The translations under genes were made by a program, and so were the position numbers. A DNA stretch of 64,000 nt, from positions 1 through 64,000 of the IMG/VR virus record IMGVR_UViG_3300011113_000747; one strand, given 5' to 3'. The stretch comes from a virus. Every line of letters begins with the position of its first letter. The stretch's first letter is position 1. Under the pieces are notes generated by a model. It had not been told where the DNA came from. It saw only the letters and a program-made list of their open reading frames with translations, and ran no database searches. Shown one piece after another: positions 13,258 to 23,087 of this stretch.

Positions 13258-15726
13258 ATGAAGGTACTTAAGCGAAACGGTAAACTCGAAAATTTAAACG
13301 ATAAAAAAATTCACAAGTGTGTGGAACGCACTTGTAAGGGTCTTAAAAATGTAGACCCATTAACAGTTGTGTATAATGCAACCTTAAAGTTGTATGATGG
13401 TGTACCAACTGCTGAGATTGATAAATCTCTTATTAAGTCTGCTCGTGCTCTTATTGAACAGGAACCAGAATATTCTCACGTAGCAGCTCGTCTTCTTCTC
13501 AATACTCTTAATAAAGAGGTGTTTAAAGAAGGTGTTGATAGTGATGCATTTGAATTGCAATACAAGAAGTCGTTCATTACTAACTTGAAGGCTCTTGTTA
13601 AGAATGGAACTCTTCAGAAAGATCTTTTGAAGACGTTTGATCTCAAGGCTATCTCTGAAGCTATTGATATTAAGAGAGATTATCTTCTTGAATATCTTGG
13701 CTTACAGACTCTTGTTGATCGCTATCTTTGCCGCATTAATGATAAAATTGTGGAAAGTCCGCAAGGTTTCTTTATGCGAGTCGCAATGGGTATTGCTCTT
13801 GCGGAAAAGCCAGAGGAACGAACCGAATGGGCAATTAAGTTTTACAATAAGATCTCTTCGTTAGAATACGTTCCTTCAACACCTACGCTCTTTTATTCTG
13901 GAAACGTGAGAAACCAGCTCTCTTCTTGTTTCCTTAATACCTTCGAAGATAGTGTGTTTGGTATCTTTGATGGATTGCATCAGGAAGCTCAGAAGAGTAA
14001 GTTTGCAGGCGGACTTGGTATGGACTTTACTCCATTCCGTGCTGGTGGTGCTCGTATTAATACAACAGGTGGGCTTACCACAGGTGCTGTTTATACTTGG
14101 AAGCTCTTTAACGATATGCTGATTGCTATCAATCAGGGAGGAAAACGTAAGGGTGCTGGTTGTGGTTATCTCGAAACTTGGCATTATGACATCGAAGACT
14201 TCTTGGAATTAAGGAAGAACGTCGGTGAAGAACGTCGTCGTACCCATGATATGAATACTGCTAACTGGATTCCAGACTTGTTCATGAAGCAAGTTAAGAA
14301 TGAAGGTAAGTGGTATTTGTTCTCTCCAGAAGAAGTACCTGAACTTCATGAACTCTGGGGTGATGAGTTTGAAGCTAAATATTGGAAGTATGTTGAAAAG
14401 GGTAAGAATGGTGAACTTAGACTCTTTAGAGAGATCGAAGCAAAAGATCTTTGGAAGAAGATGCTTAAGATGCTTTTCGAAACTGGACATCCTTGGATTA
14501 CTTTCAAAGATCCTTGCAATATTCGTTACACGAATCAGCATTGCGGTACTGTTCATTCTTCAAATCTTTGTACTGAAATTACTCTTCATACTAAAGCAAC
14601 TTCATTCGAACCTAATAACGATCGCAAAATTAAAGAGTATGGTGAAACAGCTGTATGTAATCTCGGTTCTGTAAACCTTGCTCGTCATCTTGTATTAATT
14701 GATGGTAAATATCAGCTCGATTATCTCAAGCTGAGTGAGTCGGTAGCTATTGGTTGCCGTATGCTTGATAACGTTGTTGATATTAATTTTTATCCAACGC
14801 AAGAAGCTAAGCTCTCTAACATGAGACACCGTCCAGTTGGTCTTGGCTCTATGGGTTGGCATGACTTATTCCACGCTCTTGATGTTGTGTATGATAGTGA
14901 TGAAGCTACAAAGCTCTCTGGAGATGTTTATGAATTCATTTCATGGCATGCTATCAATCAGAGTTCAGTGCTAGCTAAAGAGCGTGGTAGTTATTCTACA
15001 TATGATGGCTCTCTTTGGAGTAAAAATGTATTCCCAGTTGATTCGTATATCGATCTTATGATGCGTCGTGATGAAAAATTCAATAAGACCTCAAAAGACT
15101 TCGAAAAAATGGATTGGAGCATTGTTCGTGAGAGAGTTAAAGAACATGGTATGAGAAATTCTAACGTGATGGCTATTGCTCCTACAGCAACTATTTCATC
15201 TATTGCTGGTTGTTCTTCTACAACTGAGCCTCTCTTCTCTAACATCTTTGCATATTCTACTTTGAGTGGTGACTTTACAATGGTAAATAAGTGGCTTATC
15301 AATGATTTGAAAGCTCTTGGCCTTTGGAATCACAACATGGTTGAACAGCTCAAAGCGGCTGATGGTGATATTAGTAAAGTTTCACTACCAGAAAATGTTA
15401 AAGAACGATTTGTATCTAAGTACAAAACAACATTCCAGATTGATCAGCTCAAGCTTCTCGACCAAGCTGCAGCTCGTGGTATTTGGATTGACCAAGCAAT
15501 GTCTGTAAATCTCTTTAATGATAAGACATCGCTTAAGTATCTTAACGATATTTACGAACATGCTTGGAATATTGGCCTCAAGACAACCTATTACCTTCGT
15601 AATAGGGGAGCATCTTCAATTGAAAAGGCTTCAGTAAAATCGGAGCAAGTGCTTAGTTCAATTGGAGATGACAAGTTAGGTAAAGCTTGCCTTATTAATG
15701 ATCCAACCTGCCAATCGTGCCAATGA
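13258..15726 (+). CDS. nrdA: Ribonucleotide reductase class I alpha subunit
   Basis: 822 aa. N-terminal ATP-cone (residues ~1-95), then the catalytic barrel with conserved LSSCFLNTFEDS (substrate Cys), GGLGMDFTPFR, NLCTEI (radical Cys) and GSVNLA, and the C-terminal redox pair CQSCQ. Makes deoxyribonucleoside diphosphates with the beta subunit at 16019. Full-length, no intein or intron seen. A TAAATA element lies just upstream of the ATG. Confidence 0.97.
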   Translation: MKVLKRNGKLENLNDKKIHKCVERTCKGLKNVDPLTVVYNATLKLYDGVPTAEIDKSLIKSARALIEQEPEYSHVAARLLLNTLNKEVFKEGVDSDAFELQYKKSFITNLKALVKNGTLQKDLLKTFDLKAISEAIDIKRDYLLEYLGLQTLVDRYLCRINDKIVESPQGFFMRVAMGIALAEKPEERTEWAIKFYNKISSLEYVPSTPTLFYSGNVRNQLSSCFLNTFEDSVFGIFDGLHQEAQKSKFAGGLGMDFTPFRAGGARINTTGGLTTGAVYTWKLFNDMLIAINQGGKRKGAGCGYLETWHYDIEDFLELRKNVGEERRRTHDMNTANWIPDLFMKQVKNEGKWYLFSPEEVPELHELWGDEFEAKYWKYVEKGKNGELRLFREIEAKDLWKKMLKMLFETGHPWITFKDPCNIRYTNQHCGTVHSSNLCTEITLHTKATSFEPNNDRKIKEYGETAVCNLGSVNLARHLVLIDGKYQLDYLKLSESVAIGCRMLDNVVDINFYPTQEAKLSNMRHRPVGLGSMGWHDLFHALDVVYDSDEATKLSGDVYEFISWHAINQSSVLAKERGSYSTYDGSLWSKNVFPVDSYIDLMMRRDEKFNKTSKDFEKMDWSIVRERVKEHGMRNSNVMAIAPTATISSIAGCSSTTEPLFSNIFAYSTLSGDFTMVNKWLINDLKALGLWNHNMVEQLKAADGDISKVSLPENVKERFVSKYKTTFQIDQLKLLDQAAARGIWIDQAMSVNLFNDKTSLKYLNDIYEHAWNIGLKTTYYLRNRGASSIEKASVKSEQVLSSIGDDKLGKACLINDPTCQSCQ

Positions 15727-15935
15727 TTTTCAGGCAAACATTTTTAGAAGCTCTTACAGAGGACGAACAGTCTCTGCTCTACTATATCGTAAATCAGCAC
15801 AAAAACCAGGGTGTTGTATACGAATTGGCCTATAGTAGAGTGGAGGTTGTTATACCTAAACTTAGAGTTGCAAACCTAACAGAAGAAGGTGATAGTCTCC
15901 GAGCTAGTATCTTAGAAAAATTCCAGACATTATAA
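15717..15935 (+). CDS. Small protein between RNR genes
   Basis: 72 aa, starts MPMIFRQTFLEAL and overlaps the last 10 nt of nrdA, so it is translationally coupled. Helical, acidic. FQTFLEALTEDEQSLL could be a small RNR-associated or regulatory protein, but no family is recognised. Terminator follows. Confidence 0.65.
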   Translation: MPMIFRQTFLEALTEDEQSLLYYIVNQHKNQGVVYELAYSRVEVVIPKLRVANLTEEGDSLRASILEKFQTL

Positions 15936-15941
15936 CTACAA

Positions 15942-15989
15942 AAGAATCAAAGATTTATAAGGGTAAAAACCTTTTTATCTTTGATTCTT
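15942..15989. terminator. Bidirectional hairpin terminator
   Basis: 13-bp perfect stem (15942-15954 with 15977-15989) with an inner AAGG/CCTT extension, located between nrdA and nrdB blocks. Confidence 0.75.
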
Positions 15990-16018
15990 CCCCTCTATAT
16001 ATTATACTAAATACACTT

Positions 16019-17017
16019 ATGAATAAAACAGGTTTAATTTTAGGTAAGGAAAAAGAGAGTGTTAATCAAATTCTACCTCACATGCATAAGTGGGCTTGGG
16101 ATTTATACAAAAATGGTAAAAGGAATAACTGGGACCCAGAAGAGGTTCCAATGAACAAAGATATTGTTAACTGGCGTAATGATAAGTTATCTGAAGCTGA
16201 GAAGCTTGTAGTGAAGCGTTGTCTTGGTTTCTTTGCTGGTTCTGAGTCTCTTGTAGGAAATAATCTTGTGTCTTTGTTTAGACATATTACAGATCCAGAG
16301 TGTCGCCAGTTTATGTCGCGTCAGATTTGGGAAGAATGCTTACATAATGATACAATCGTTTATATTTGCGACTCTCTTAATTTGGATATTAAGGAAGTAT
16401 ATGAAGCTTATGCAACCATACCAGCTATCAAAGCTAAAGATGACTTTTTGATGTCAGTTACAAAAGGTCTTAACCCTAATGTGGATACTTCTACAATTGA
16501 AGGTGTGAGAGAAGTTCTCAAAGCTGCATTCATTTATTGGATTGTTTGTGAAGGTACATTCTTCTTCTCTGGATTTGCAATGCTTCTTTCTATGAAAGAT
16601 AAGATTCCAGGTATTGGTGAGCAGATTGAATATACTCTTAGAGATGAATCTGGTCATATTAAGTTTGGTACAAGTCTTATCAAAGAGATTATCAAACAGC
16701 ATCCGGGAGCTTGGACACAAGAGTTCGAAGACGAACTTACCGGTTATCTTAAAAAGGCAGTCGAACTTGAAGTAGCATACGCGCATGATGCATTACCTAG
16801 AGGTATTTTAGGTCTTAATGCAGATATGTTCTTACAGTATATGCATTATATCGGTAATCGTCGCTTAGAGAATATTGGTATGAAGTTTAGATTTGAACAC
16901 GATAAAAATCCTTTTGATTTCTTATCTGAAGTTCAAGATCTTATCAAGGCTAAAAACTTCTTCGAAACCAGAGTTATTGAATATCAATCTGCTGGTGCAC
17001 TTGATGATGACTTTTAA
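16019..17017 (+). CDS. nrdB: Ribonucleotide reductase class I beta subunit
   Basis: 332 aa. Radical-generating di-iron subunit, with helices carrying the conserved E/H metal ligands (WEECLHND, EGTFFFSGF, RDESGHIKFG). Works with NrdA. Followed by a terminator, so it ends this unit. Confidence 0.96.
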   Translation: MNKTGLILGKEKESVNQILPHMHKWAWDLYKNGKRNNWDPEEVPMNKDIVNWRNDKLSEAEKLVVKRCLGFFAGSESLVGNNLVSLFRHITDPECRQFMSRQIWEECLHNDTIVYICDSLNLDIKEVYEAYATIPAIKAKDDFLMSVTKGLNPNVDTSTIEGVREVLKAAFIYWIVCEGTFFFSGFAMLLSMKDKIPGIGEQIEYTLRDESGHIKFGTSLIKEIIKQHPGAWTQEFEDELTGYLKKAVELEVAYAHDALPRGILGLNADMFLQYMHYIGNRRLENIGMKFRFEHDKNPFDFLSEVQDLIKAKNFFETRVIEYQSAGALDDDF

Positions 17018-17041
17018 TTAATTTACTAAAAAAACACACGA

Positions 17042-17069
17042 TGCCATGGTGAGAGCCATGGCATTTTTT
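17042..17069 (+). terminator. Rho-independent terminator
   Basis: Stem TGCCATGG/CCATGGCA (17042-17049 with 17056-17063) followed by TTTTTT. Ends the nrdB transcript. Confidence 0.85.
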
Positions 17070-17070
17070 G

Positions 17071-17078
17071 TATAAATA
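17071..17078 (+). promoter_or_regulatory. T4-type late promoter
   Basis: TATAAATA with ATG (17085) 6 nt downstream, the geometry in which the late transcript would begin at the start codon. Representative of more than 20 late sites in the window (e.g. before 7187, 8033, 8368, 8588, 9050, 10193, 11002, 42944, 54202, 59363, and minus-strand genes starting at 26512, 29330, 55977, 60661). Confidence 0.85.
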
Positions 17079-17084
17079 TTATGG

Positions 17085-17690
17085 ATGTTTGAAACTATAG
17101 ACCCAGATTTAAGAACCTCTATTATTGGCTTTGTATCGGGATTGCTAGGCACATTAGTAATTTTCATTAAAAAGATTTTAGATAAAGTAGCAGATAGATT
17201 ATTTGAACCTAAAGATAAAGTACTTGAAGTGCTTAATTTAGGTAAACTAATTAAAGATAGCTTAGAAAGCTTAAGAGTGGAATGGGGTGCAGATAGAGCA
17301 TCCATTGTACAATTTCATAATGGTGGTTATTTTTCTAATGGTGAGTCTATGCAAAAGCTTACTATTACCCATGAAGAAATTGGACCAGGTGTTAACCCTC
17401 TCTGCAATATCATCAAAAACATACCACTTACTAACGCTCTTTGGGTGGGTAATTTAATACAAGGTGAGTGTATAGCTAAAGTAGATAACATTCAAGATGT
17501 TATATCAAGAACATTCTTAGAAGAATTTGGTGTTAAATCTATTATTGGCTGCCCCCTTAAAAAGAATGATAAAGTTATCGGAATGGTAATGCTTCATTGG
17601 ACAAACCATAACGCTAATTTTGATGACGAATCTTATAAAAAATTAACTGAACAGTGCAAAAGTATTCCTGTCTTGTTAAACAAAATTTGA
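17085..17690 (+). CDS. Membrane-anchored GAF-like protein
   Basis: 201 aa. One N-terminal transmembrane helix (~residues 12-30, IIGFVSGLLGTLVIFI), then a GAF-like domain (SIVQFHNGGYFSNG... SIIGCPLKKNDKVIGMVMLHW). Such proteins sense small ligands or act as scaffolds in signalling; ligand unknown. Late promoter at 17071; ATG at predicted transcript start. Confidence 0.75.
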   Translation: MFETIDPDLRTSIIGFVSGLLGTLVIFIKKILDKVADRLFEPKDKVLEVLNLGKLIKDSLESLRVEWGADRASIVQFHNGGYFSNGESMQKLTITHEEIGPGVNPLCNIIKNIPLTNALWVGNLIQGECIAKVDNIQDVISRTFLEEFGVKSIIGCPLKKNDKVIGMVMLHWTNHNANFDDESYKKLTEQCKSIPVLLNKI

Positions 17691-17705
17691 GGTTTAAATA
17701 CTTAC

Positions 17706-18335
17706 ATGAAACATCCTATCTGGTTAAGCAATGGTGAAGAAGAACAGCCTTTAGAACAGATTATTCGAATAGAAGCGCCCGCTGATGATTCTAGTTTATC
17801 TCATATAAAGAGCACTGATAATACCATTTCATTTTACGGTGCGGTAGATATTATCACTTCTGGTGAAATTAATCGACTATTAACTGAGGTTGATATTAGA
17901 TTGCAGAATACAAAAAATATTCTTGGTGCTGATTACAACCCGACCATCCATCTTAAAATTAGATCAGATGGTGGTGGTCTCTTCGAAGGTCTTGCGATCT
18001 TAGATAGAATTCGCACTCTCAAGAGTAATTTACATACATACGTCGAAGGTGGTGCAGCAAGTGCAGCAACTCTTATTTCTATTGCTGGTAAAAAGAGATA
18101 CATTGGTAAAAATTCTCTTATGTTAATTCATCAGTTATCAGCTGGTAATTATGGTAACTTTCAACAACTTGAAGATCATCAAGAGAATTACCGTAGACTC
18201 ATGAACATTATAAAGGGTGTATACAAGCAGTATACTAAGTTGCCCATGAAGACTCTTGAAGAGATACTAAAGAGAGATCTTTGGTTAACTGCAGAAGAAT
18301 GTTTGAAATATGGTATGGTAGATGAAATCATTTAG
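17706..18335 (+). CDS. ClpP-like serine peptidase
   Basis: 209 aa. ClpP/crotonase fold with nucleophile Ser119 (GGAASAAT, GxASA type), His142 (LMLIHQ) and substrate-strand RSDGGG; C-terminal YGMVDEII is typical of ClpP. Degrades unfolded or tagged proteins with a Clp ATPase; none is in the window, so it may recruit the host's ClpX/A or act in head maturation. It coexists with a phage tmRNA at 58900, whose tag could feed it. Late-type promoter TTTAAATACTTACATG. Confidence 0.88.
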   Translation: MKHPIWLSNGEEEQPLEQIIRIEAPADDSSLSHIKSTDNTISFYGAVDIITSGEINRLLTEVDIRLQNTKNILGADYNPTIHLKIRSDGGGLFEGLAILDRIRTLKSNLHTYVEGGAASAATLISIAGKKRYIGKNSLMLIHQLSAGNYGNFQQLEDHQENYRRLMNIIKGVYKQYTKLPMKTLEEILKRDLWLTAEECLKYGMVDEII

Positions 18336-18370
18336 TTGATTTCATAGCGACTTAGACCATAATAATTATT

Positions 18371-19321
18371 ATGGATAAGAAGCTCTACTACGACGACGTT
18401 GCATTAGTTCCTGGATTCTCTAAATTTAAATCTAGATCTGAAATTGACGTTGGATGCTATATTGATGGAACAAAGTTCAGGCTTCCGGTTATTCCTGCTA
18501 ATATGAAATGCGTTATCGATGAAAAGATAGCGCATTTTCTGTCTAGTAATTTATACTTTTATATTATGCATCGATTTAATATCGATAACTATAAATTTGT
18601 CAAACATGCAAACGTAAATAGTTGGAGAGTTGTATCTATTTCTGTAGGTGTAAAAGATAAAGATAAAGATGAATTGCTAAAAATTCATAATGATAATCTT
18701 ATCGTAAATTTTATTACTATTGATATTGCTCATGGTCATAGCCAGTCAATGAAAGAAATGATTCAATATGTTAGATCATTATTTCCACTTGTAACTATTA
18801 TTGCTGGTAATGTTTGTACTAAATATGGTTATCATGATCTAGTGTATTGGGGAGCAGATGTTGTTAAGGTTGGTGTAGGACCTGGAGCTGCATGTACAAC
18901 TAAGTTAAAAACAGGATTTACTTATCCAATGTTTAGTTGTATTAAAGAAATCGCAGATTATAAAGATGAGCTTAAACTTATTGCTCCTATTATTGCAGAT
19001 GGTGGTATCTCTCATAATGGAGATATTGCTAAGGCTTTAGTTGCTGGAGCTGATTATGTAATGTGTGGTAAGCTCTTTAGTGAGTGTATTGACTCACCAG
19101 CACCATATATTAATGGAAAGAAGCTCTATTACGGCTCTGCATCAGAACATAATAAAGGTCATTCGAATAACATTGAAGGAAAATTAATTCAGGTAGAACA
19201 GAATGGAATGACATTTGAGCAGAAGCTTGGGGAAATTACTCAAGACTTGCAAAGTTCTGTTTCTTACTCCGGTTGTGATGGTATTTCTAATCTATGGATG
19301 ACACCATGGGTTAGAATTTAA
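18371..19321 (+). CDS. GMP reductase / IMPDH-family enzyme
   Basis: 316 aa. TIM-barrel of the IMPDH/GMPR family without CBS domains. The catalytic Cys loop GVGPGAACTTKLKTGFTYP, with Thr-Lys-x-K-T-G, fits GMP reductase (GMP to IMP, NADPH) better than IMP dehydrogenase. DGGI and CGKLF motifs complete the phosphate site. Unusual in a phage; may recycle guanylate toward IMP/AMP, or tune the GTP pool needed by FolE. Confidence 0.85.
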   Translation: MDKKLYYDDVALVPGFSKFKSRSEIDVGCYIDGTKFRLPVIPANMKCVIDEKIAHFLSSNLYFYIMHRFNIDNYKFVKHANVNSWRVVSISVGVKDKDKDELLKIHNDNLIVNFITIDIAHGHSQSMKEMIQYVRSLFPLVTIIAGNVCTKYGYHDLVYWGADVVKVGVGPGAACTTKLKTGFTYPMFSCIKEIADYKDELKLIAPIIADGGISHNGDIAKALVAGADYVMCGKLFSECIDSPAPYINGKKLYYGSASEHNKGHSNNIEGKLIQVEQNGMTFEQKLGEITQDLQSSVSYSGCDGISNLWMTPWVRI

Positions 19322-20584
19322 TTACTTACCTGTAATTGAAAACCCTTTACTCAATCCTGGAAAATTAAAAAGCCCAATTAAAAAAGTTTTTAGAAACGAG
19401 CTCGTTTTTTTATACTTTGGACCATCTTCTAACTGACTAGCAGCTGCTGGTTTATTATCATTTGTTATCTGAGCTTTATTTCTAAGTACTTCATTGACAC
19501 TTACGTTATTATCACTTTCTAACAATGTAAGTGGTAAGTTAGGAAATTCATGACCATGTGGTAATAGTTCTACAGCTTTATTGTTAGGACCTTGATTACC
19601 TAAATAAATTTTTATAGGAGCTATTTTAACAGATGGTAACGGTATTAATGTAACCCCTGTACCATCGACAAAGTCAGCAACATATGGGTATTGAGTTATA
19701 CCACCACCAACAGGAGTAAGAGGATCTTCAGCACCAAGTTTTTTAATAGCTGAGGTTGTAGCAGTACTACCTAAAAGACTAGCTGAAGGACCCCCGATAA
19801 CCGCAATACCAGAAATCCAAGATCCAAATTTTAGTACCCCTTCAGCACCCTCTTTTGTAAATCCAATTATGGTTTGTTGAATTTCTCTTGGTGCTGTTAT
19901 ATGGTTAATGAAGGTTTCACCTTCTGTATACATACCACCACGTACTACTATATTATTTTTTACACCAAGTGTACCATCCACAACTACCTGTCTCGCACTT
20001 TTTAAATTGAGAGTATCACCCACAATACTTACATTACTATTACCACTGATGGTTACATCTTCACCTAATACGACAGTTTGTGCACCAGAAACCTTTGTAG
20101 TTGTTTCACCAATTAACGATGCACTACCTGATGATACTAAATGTGCACCACCACCACCCGTTTTAACAGAAAATCTATTACCAACGTCGATATTATAATT
20201 ACCACATGGAAACATACTGTGGTTATCTACTTCTTGTATAGTTGGTGATCCTTTATCAATTACAAGTGTACCTTTACTTGATACTGCTATAGCAGCTGGT
20301 ATTTTTCTACCAACTGGGTCAATTCTACCTTGTGGTGTTAGATTAGTAGCAGCTCCTACAACTACGTGCATATTCTTAATAATATTTTGCACATAATTAC
20401 CACCATCACCTAAATCCTTTTCTATTTCATTTAAAGTTTCTTGTGTTTGTTTTACAAGATCAGACATACCGTTTCTTGTATCATTAATTGGTGCAGTTGC
20501 ACCTTCAGTGATAGGTGGGTTATCAGATACTAAATCTTTTATGTTTGGAGCATTTATTTTAAGATCTTTTGCTTTGATTGCCAT
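19322..20584 (-). CDS. Baseplate spike-like protein with beta-helical repeats
   Basis: 420 aa, last gene of a five-gene minus-strand baseplate cluster. Residues ~130-240 are rich in short Val/Gly/Ser/Thr strands (e.g. VSSGSASLIGETTTKVSGAQ) typical of gp5 C-terminal needle or other beta-helix. N-terminal part helical. Probably part of the puncturing device or hub; exact T4 counterpart unclear. Confidence 0.7.
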   Translation of the reverse strand: MAIKAKDLKINAPNIKDLVSDNPPITEGATAPINDTRNGMSDLVKQTQETLNEIEKDLGDGGNYVQNIIKNMHVVVGAATNLTPQGRIDPVGRKIPAAIAVSSKGTLVIDKGSPTIQEVDNHSMFPCGNYNIDVGNRFSVKTGGGGAHLVSSGSASLIGETTTKVSGAQTVVLGEDVTISGNSNVSIVGDTLNLKSARQVVVDGTLGVKNNIVVRGGMYTEGETFINHITAPREIQQTIIGFTKEGAEGVLKFGSWISGIAVIGGPSASLLGSTATTSAIKKLGAEDPLTPVGGGITQYPYVADFVDGTGVTLIPLPSVKIAPIKIYLGNQGPNNKAVELLPHGHEFPNLPLTLLESDNNVSVNEVLRNKAQITNDNKPAAASQLEDGPKYKKTSSFLKTFLIGLFNFPGLSKGFSITGK

Positions 20585-20618
20585 AGCTCTATTTAATTAT
20601 AAAATTATACATAACCAC

Positions 20619-21338
20619 TTATTTTAATTTTGTTGGTTGTGGTGTAGGATTTTGAATTTGTGGTATTGTAACACCCTTTACAGTTGTAGTAAGGGTATCG
20701 GTTACAGCTGATGCAGTAGACTTAACAATATCTCCAACAGCACCACCTACAATTTTAGTTATATCATTTACAACTGTTCCAGTGTTACCAATTGTACCTT
20801 GAATAGCACCATCGGTAAAATTTGAAAGTTTAACCACACCCGCTACCAACTGCGCGTTACCTGCTTCAACCAATCTATTAATATTACCTGTAACATTGTT
20901 AACTTGATTAACAACATTTGTAAGTCCTGTATTTACCTGGCCAATAACACCTTCTGTTTGCGATCTAACATCACTTGCTAACTCACCCAATGCATTGGTA
21001 ACAGCATACGTTGCAACATTTTTAGCTAAGTTTGTAACTATATTTTGAATACTAAATGCAATTTTAAGTGTTACATTATTTAAAATTTCACCAGATAAAA
21101 TTCTTTGTTGTAAGTTTTGAATACCAGCAGCGGGAGCATAAACAATCGTATCGACAGCACCTTGAATGGTATTTAAAGTGTTAATGGTTGATTGAATTGA
21201 TGACGCAATTGGTTGTGATATACCAGTTGCAAGTGTACAAAAAGGACCAACATCTTTTGTCGTTACAGAAGCTGGATTAATAGCTTGTGTAACAGTATTG
21301 GTATCTGATTTTTTTTCTGGTATATAAGGACTACTCAT
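20619..21338 (-). CDS. Helical baseplate-associated protein
   Basis: 239 aa, Ala/Val/Thr/Asn-rich, low complexity, with repeated 'VNQVNNVTGNI'-like amphipathic segments and no Trp. Lies between gp5-like needle genes, so probably structural (hub chaperone, tape or plug). Not recognised. Confidence 0.6.
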   Translation of the reverse strand: MSSPYIPEKKSDTNTVTQAINPASVTTKDVGPFCTLATGISQPIASSIQSTINTLNTIQGAVDTIVYAPAAGIQNLQQRILSGEILNNVTLKIAFSIQNIVTNLAKNVATYAVTNALGELASDVRSQTEGVIGQVNTGLTNVVNQVNNVTGNINRLVEAGNAQLVAGVVKLSNFTDGAIQGTIGNTGTVVNDITKIVGGAVGDIVKSTASAVTDTLTTTVKGVTIPQIQNPTPQPTKLK

Positions 21339-21339
21339 C

Positions 21340-21747
21340 TTATGCTATATTATTAATATCTATACCTGGTAAAATTGGATATGTTGGTATTTTAAGTTCT
21401 GGTGTAAGATTTGCAGCAGCTATTTTTGCAAATTCATCTGCCCAGCGTTGATAAGCATTTGTTTGCATTGCAATTGTTGGGCCTATTATTTCATAATAAT
21501 CCCCACCATCAACTCTCACTTCTCTATCACCTTTTACATATATATTATCATCACCCTTCACAGTAATGAAACGATCCATTGTCGTAGTAAGTCTATATGT
21601 ATTTGGTGTAAATTCACTTATACCACTAGAGTCAGTAACTTTTGAATTACCATGAAAGTCACCTGTTGCGACGTACTCATTACCTGTAACGTTTGAAACT
21701 ACTTTCTGTTCTGCTTTTGATATTGTAACTGAACCACTCTGCTGCAT
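21340..21747 (-). CDS. gp5 C-terminal needle-like protein
   Basis: 135 aa with a short Val-Gly-Asp repeat (ITVKGDDNIYVKGDREVRVDGG) like the triple-stranded beta-helix of the T4 gp5 needle, then a helical C-terminus. Late promoter (CTAAATAATTTTATG) on the minus strand. With the OB-fold protein next door it suggests gp5 functions are split among separate genes. Confidence 0.7.
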   Translation of the reverse strand: MQQSGSVTISKAEQKVVSNVTGNEYVATGDFHGNSKVTDSSGISEFTPNTYRLTTTMDRFITVKGDDNIYVKGDREVRVDGGDYYEIIGPTIAMQTNAYQRWADEFAKIAAANLTPELKIPTYPILPGIDINNIA

Positions 21748-21751
21748 AAAA

Positions 21752-22402
21752 TTATTTAGTTGAGGTTTGCGAATCGGGGTTGTTTAATCCTGTTGCTTTC
21801 ATCACACTACTAAAATCATAAATGTCTGGTAATGCACCAATATACACTGGAAAATTAATATTACCTTCAAAAAATGTTACTAACAGTGATGCACCAACTC
21901 TAGGTACAGTAAAATTACCTTTAGGTAAATTACTTAGCGCAGGAGCTCTACTATATGCGTTAACATCACCCTTTCTTACCATAAATTGTGAAGGGTTAGC
22001 GTAAGGCGACGCTGTATTTAAAATACCAGCTGCAGTTGAAAAACTTTGAGCAGGATTTGGTACTGCATCTAAAGATATACAGTCAGCTTCAGTAACACTA
22101 GCAACACCCTGTTCCGCATCATAGAAACCACTGCCTGTATCACCTGTCACGGGTGTGCAAGGTACACACCACGGGCAAAAAGTCTTTAACTGGTCTACAA
22201 CATCCTTGGTAAGAGCTGTTTGAATATTATTACCAACAAATCTAAAAGAATAATTAGTACTACCTTTAAAAAGAGATTCAAGCTGTGTAACATGCACGGC
22301 AGGTATAAACACTTGCACTCTACCACTCATTGGGTAGAGTGTATCATAGTTATCTATTACGATAGCTTTATAAACAGAAAAATCTTGCGTAAAATTAAAC
22401 AT
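21752..22402 (-). CDS. Baseplate hub OB-fold protein (gp5/VgrG-like)
   Basis: 216 aa. N-terminal strand 'GRVQVFIPAVHV' and C-terminal 'FTVPRVGASLLVTFFEGNINFPVYIGALPD' form the gp5 N-terminal/VgrG-type OB fold; WCVPCTPVTG lies between. A central insertion (~residues 85-150) is not typical. Lacks a lysozyme domain, unlike T4 gp5. Confidence 0.8.
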   Translation of the reverse strand: MFNFTQDFSVYKAIVIDNYDTLYPMSGRVQVFIPAVHVTQLESLFKGSTNYSFRFVGNNIQTALTKDVVDQLKTFCPWCVPCTPVTGDTGSGFYDAEQGVASVTEADCISLDAVPNPAQSFSTAAGILNTASPYANPSQFMVRKGDVNAYSRAPALSNLPKGNFTVPRVGASLLVTFFEGNINFPVYIGALPDIYDFSSVMKATGLNNPDSQTSTK

Positions 22403-23049
22403 TATCTAAAAGTAACATTGTTAAAGTTATTAATATCGTTGAGTTGAAGTGCTAGCTTATTAACTCTATTATTTTCTGCTCTCAAATAACTATCAGCAAT
22501 ACCAGGAACATTTATTTCATTTAAAAGCTTTTGTGATTTAACTCCAAGTGATTCTATAGATTCAATATTTGGGTTATTTAAATCTTTAAAAATTTCTGAG
22601 TCTACAATATTACGTTGTAAACCTCTAGCATATCTATTGTAAATTTTAAACCTAATACAAGCTCCAATTTGCGCTGCAATAAAATTACACCTTTCATCAT
22701 TTGCGTTAATATTAAAAAAATCTTTACCAATTTGTGAAATTTCACTAGCTAAATCTGTTACTAGTTGTTCAACACCACAAACTGTTTTAGCTAATCCTTC
22801 TACTTGGTTTTTAATGGTGGTTAATCTATTAGTTGTATTACCTATTACAGTTTGAAACTGCTGAGAAATATTTCTTGCAATTAATATTAAATTTTGCTTA
22901 AACTTTTCAGCTACAACTGCTGTAAATTCTCCAACAATATTTGCAGTTAGTAGTTTGTTTACAATTTGTGGTAAACATACAACATTTTGGATTACGTTAG
23001 ATGCGTAATTTTTGATATTTGTTACATTTTGTAAAAACTGCAATGCCAT
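22402..23049 (-). CDS. Helical baseplate-associated protein
   Basis: 215 aa, predicted coiled-coil/helical through ~30-190. First gene of the hub cluster, behind a late promoter (CTAAATAATTTTATG). Its end abuts the OB-fold gene. Could be a hub or tail-assembly protein; not recognised. Confidence 0.6.
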   Translation of the reverse strand: MALQFLQNVTNIKNYASNVIQNVVCLPQIVNKLLTANIVGEFTAVVAEKFKQNLILIARNISQQFQTVIGNTTNRLTTIKNQVEGLAKTVCGVEQLVTDLASEISQIGKDFFNINANDERCNFIAAQIGACIRFKIYNRYARGLQRNIVDSEIFKDLNNPNIESIESLGVKSQKLLNEINVPGIADSYLRAENNRVNKLALQLNDINNFNNVTFR

Positions 23050-23087
23050 AAAATTATTTAGTTGAATTTCTTCATATCAAAACTATA

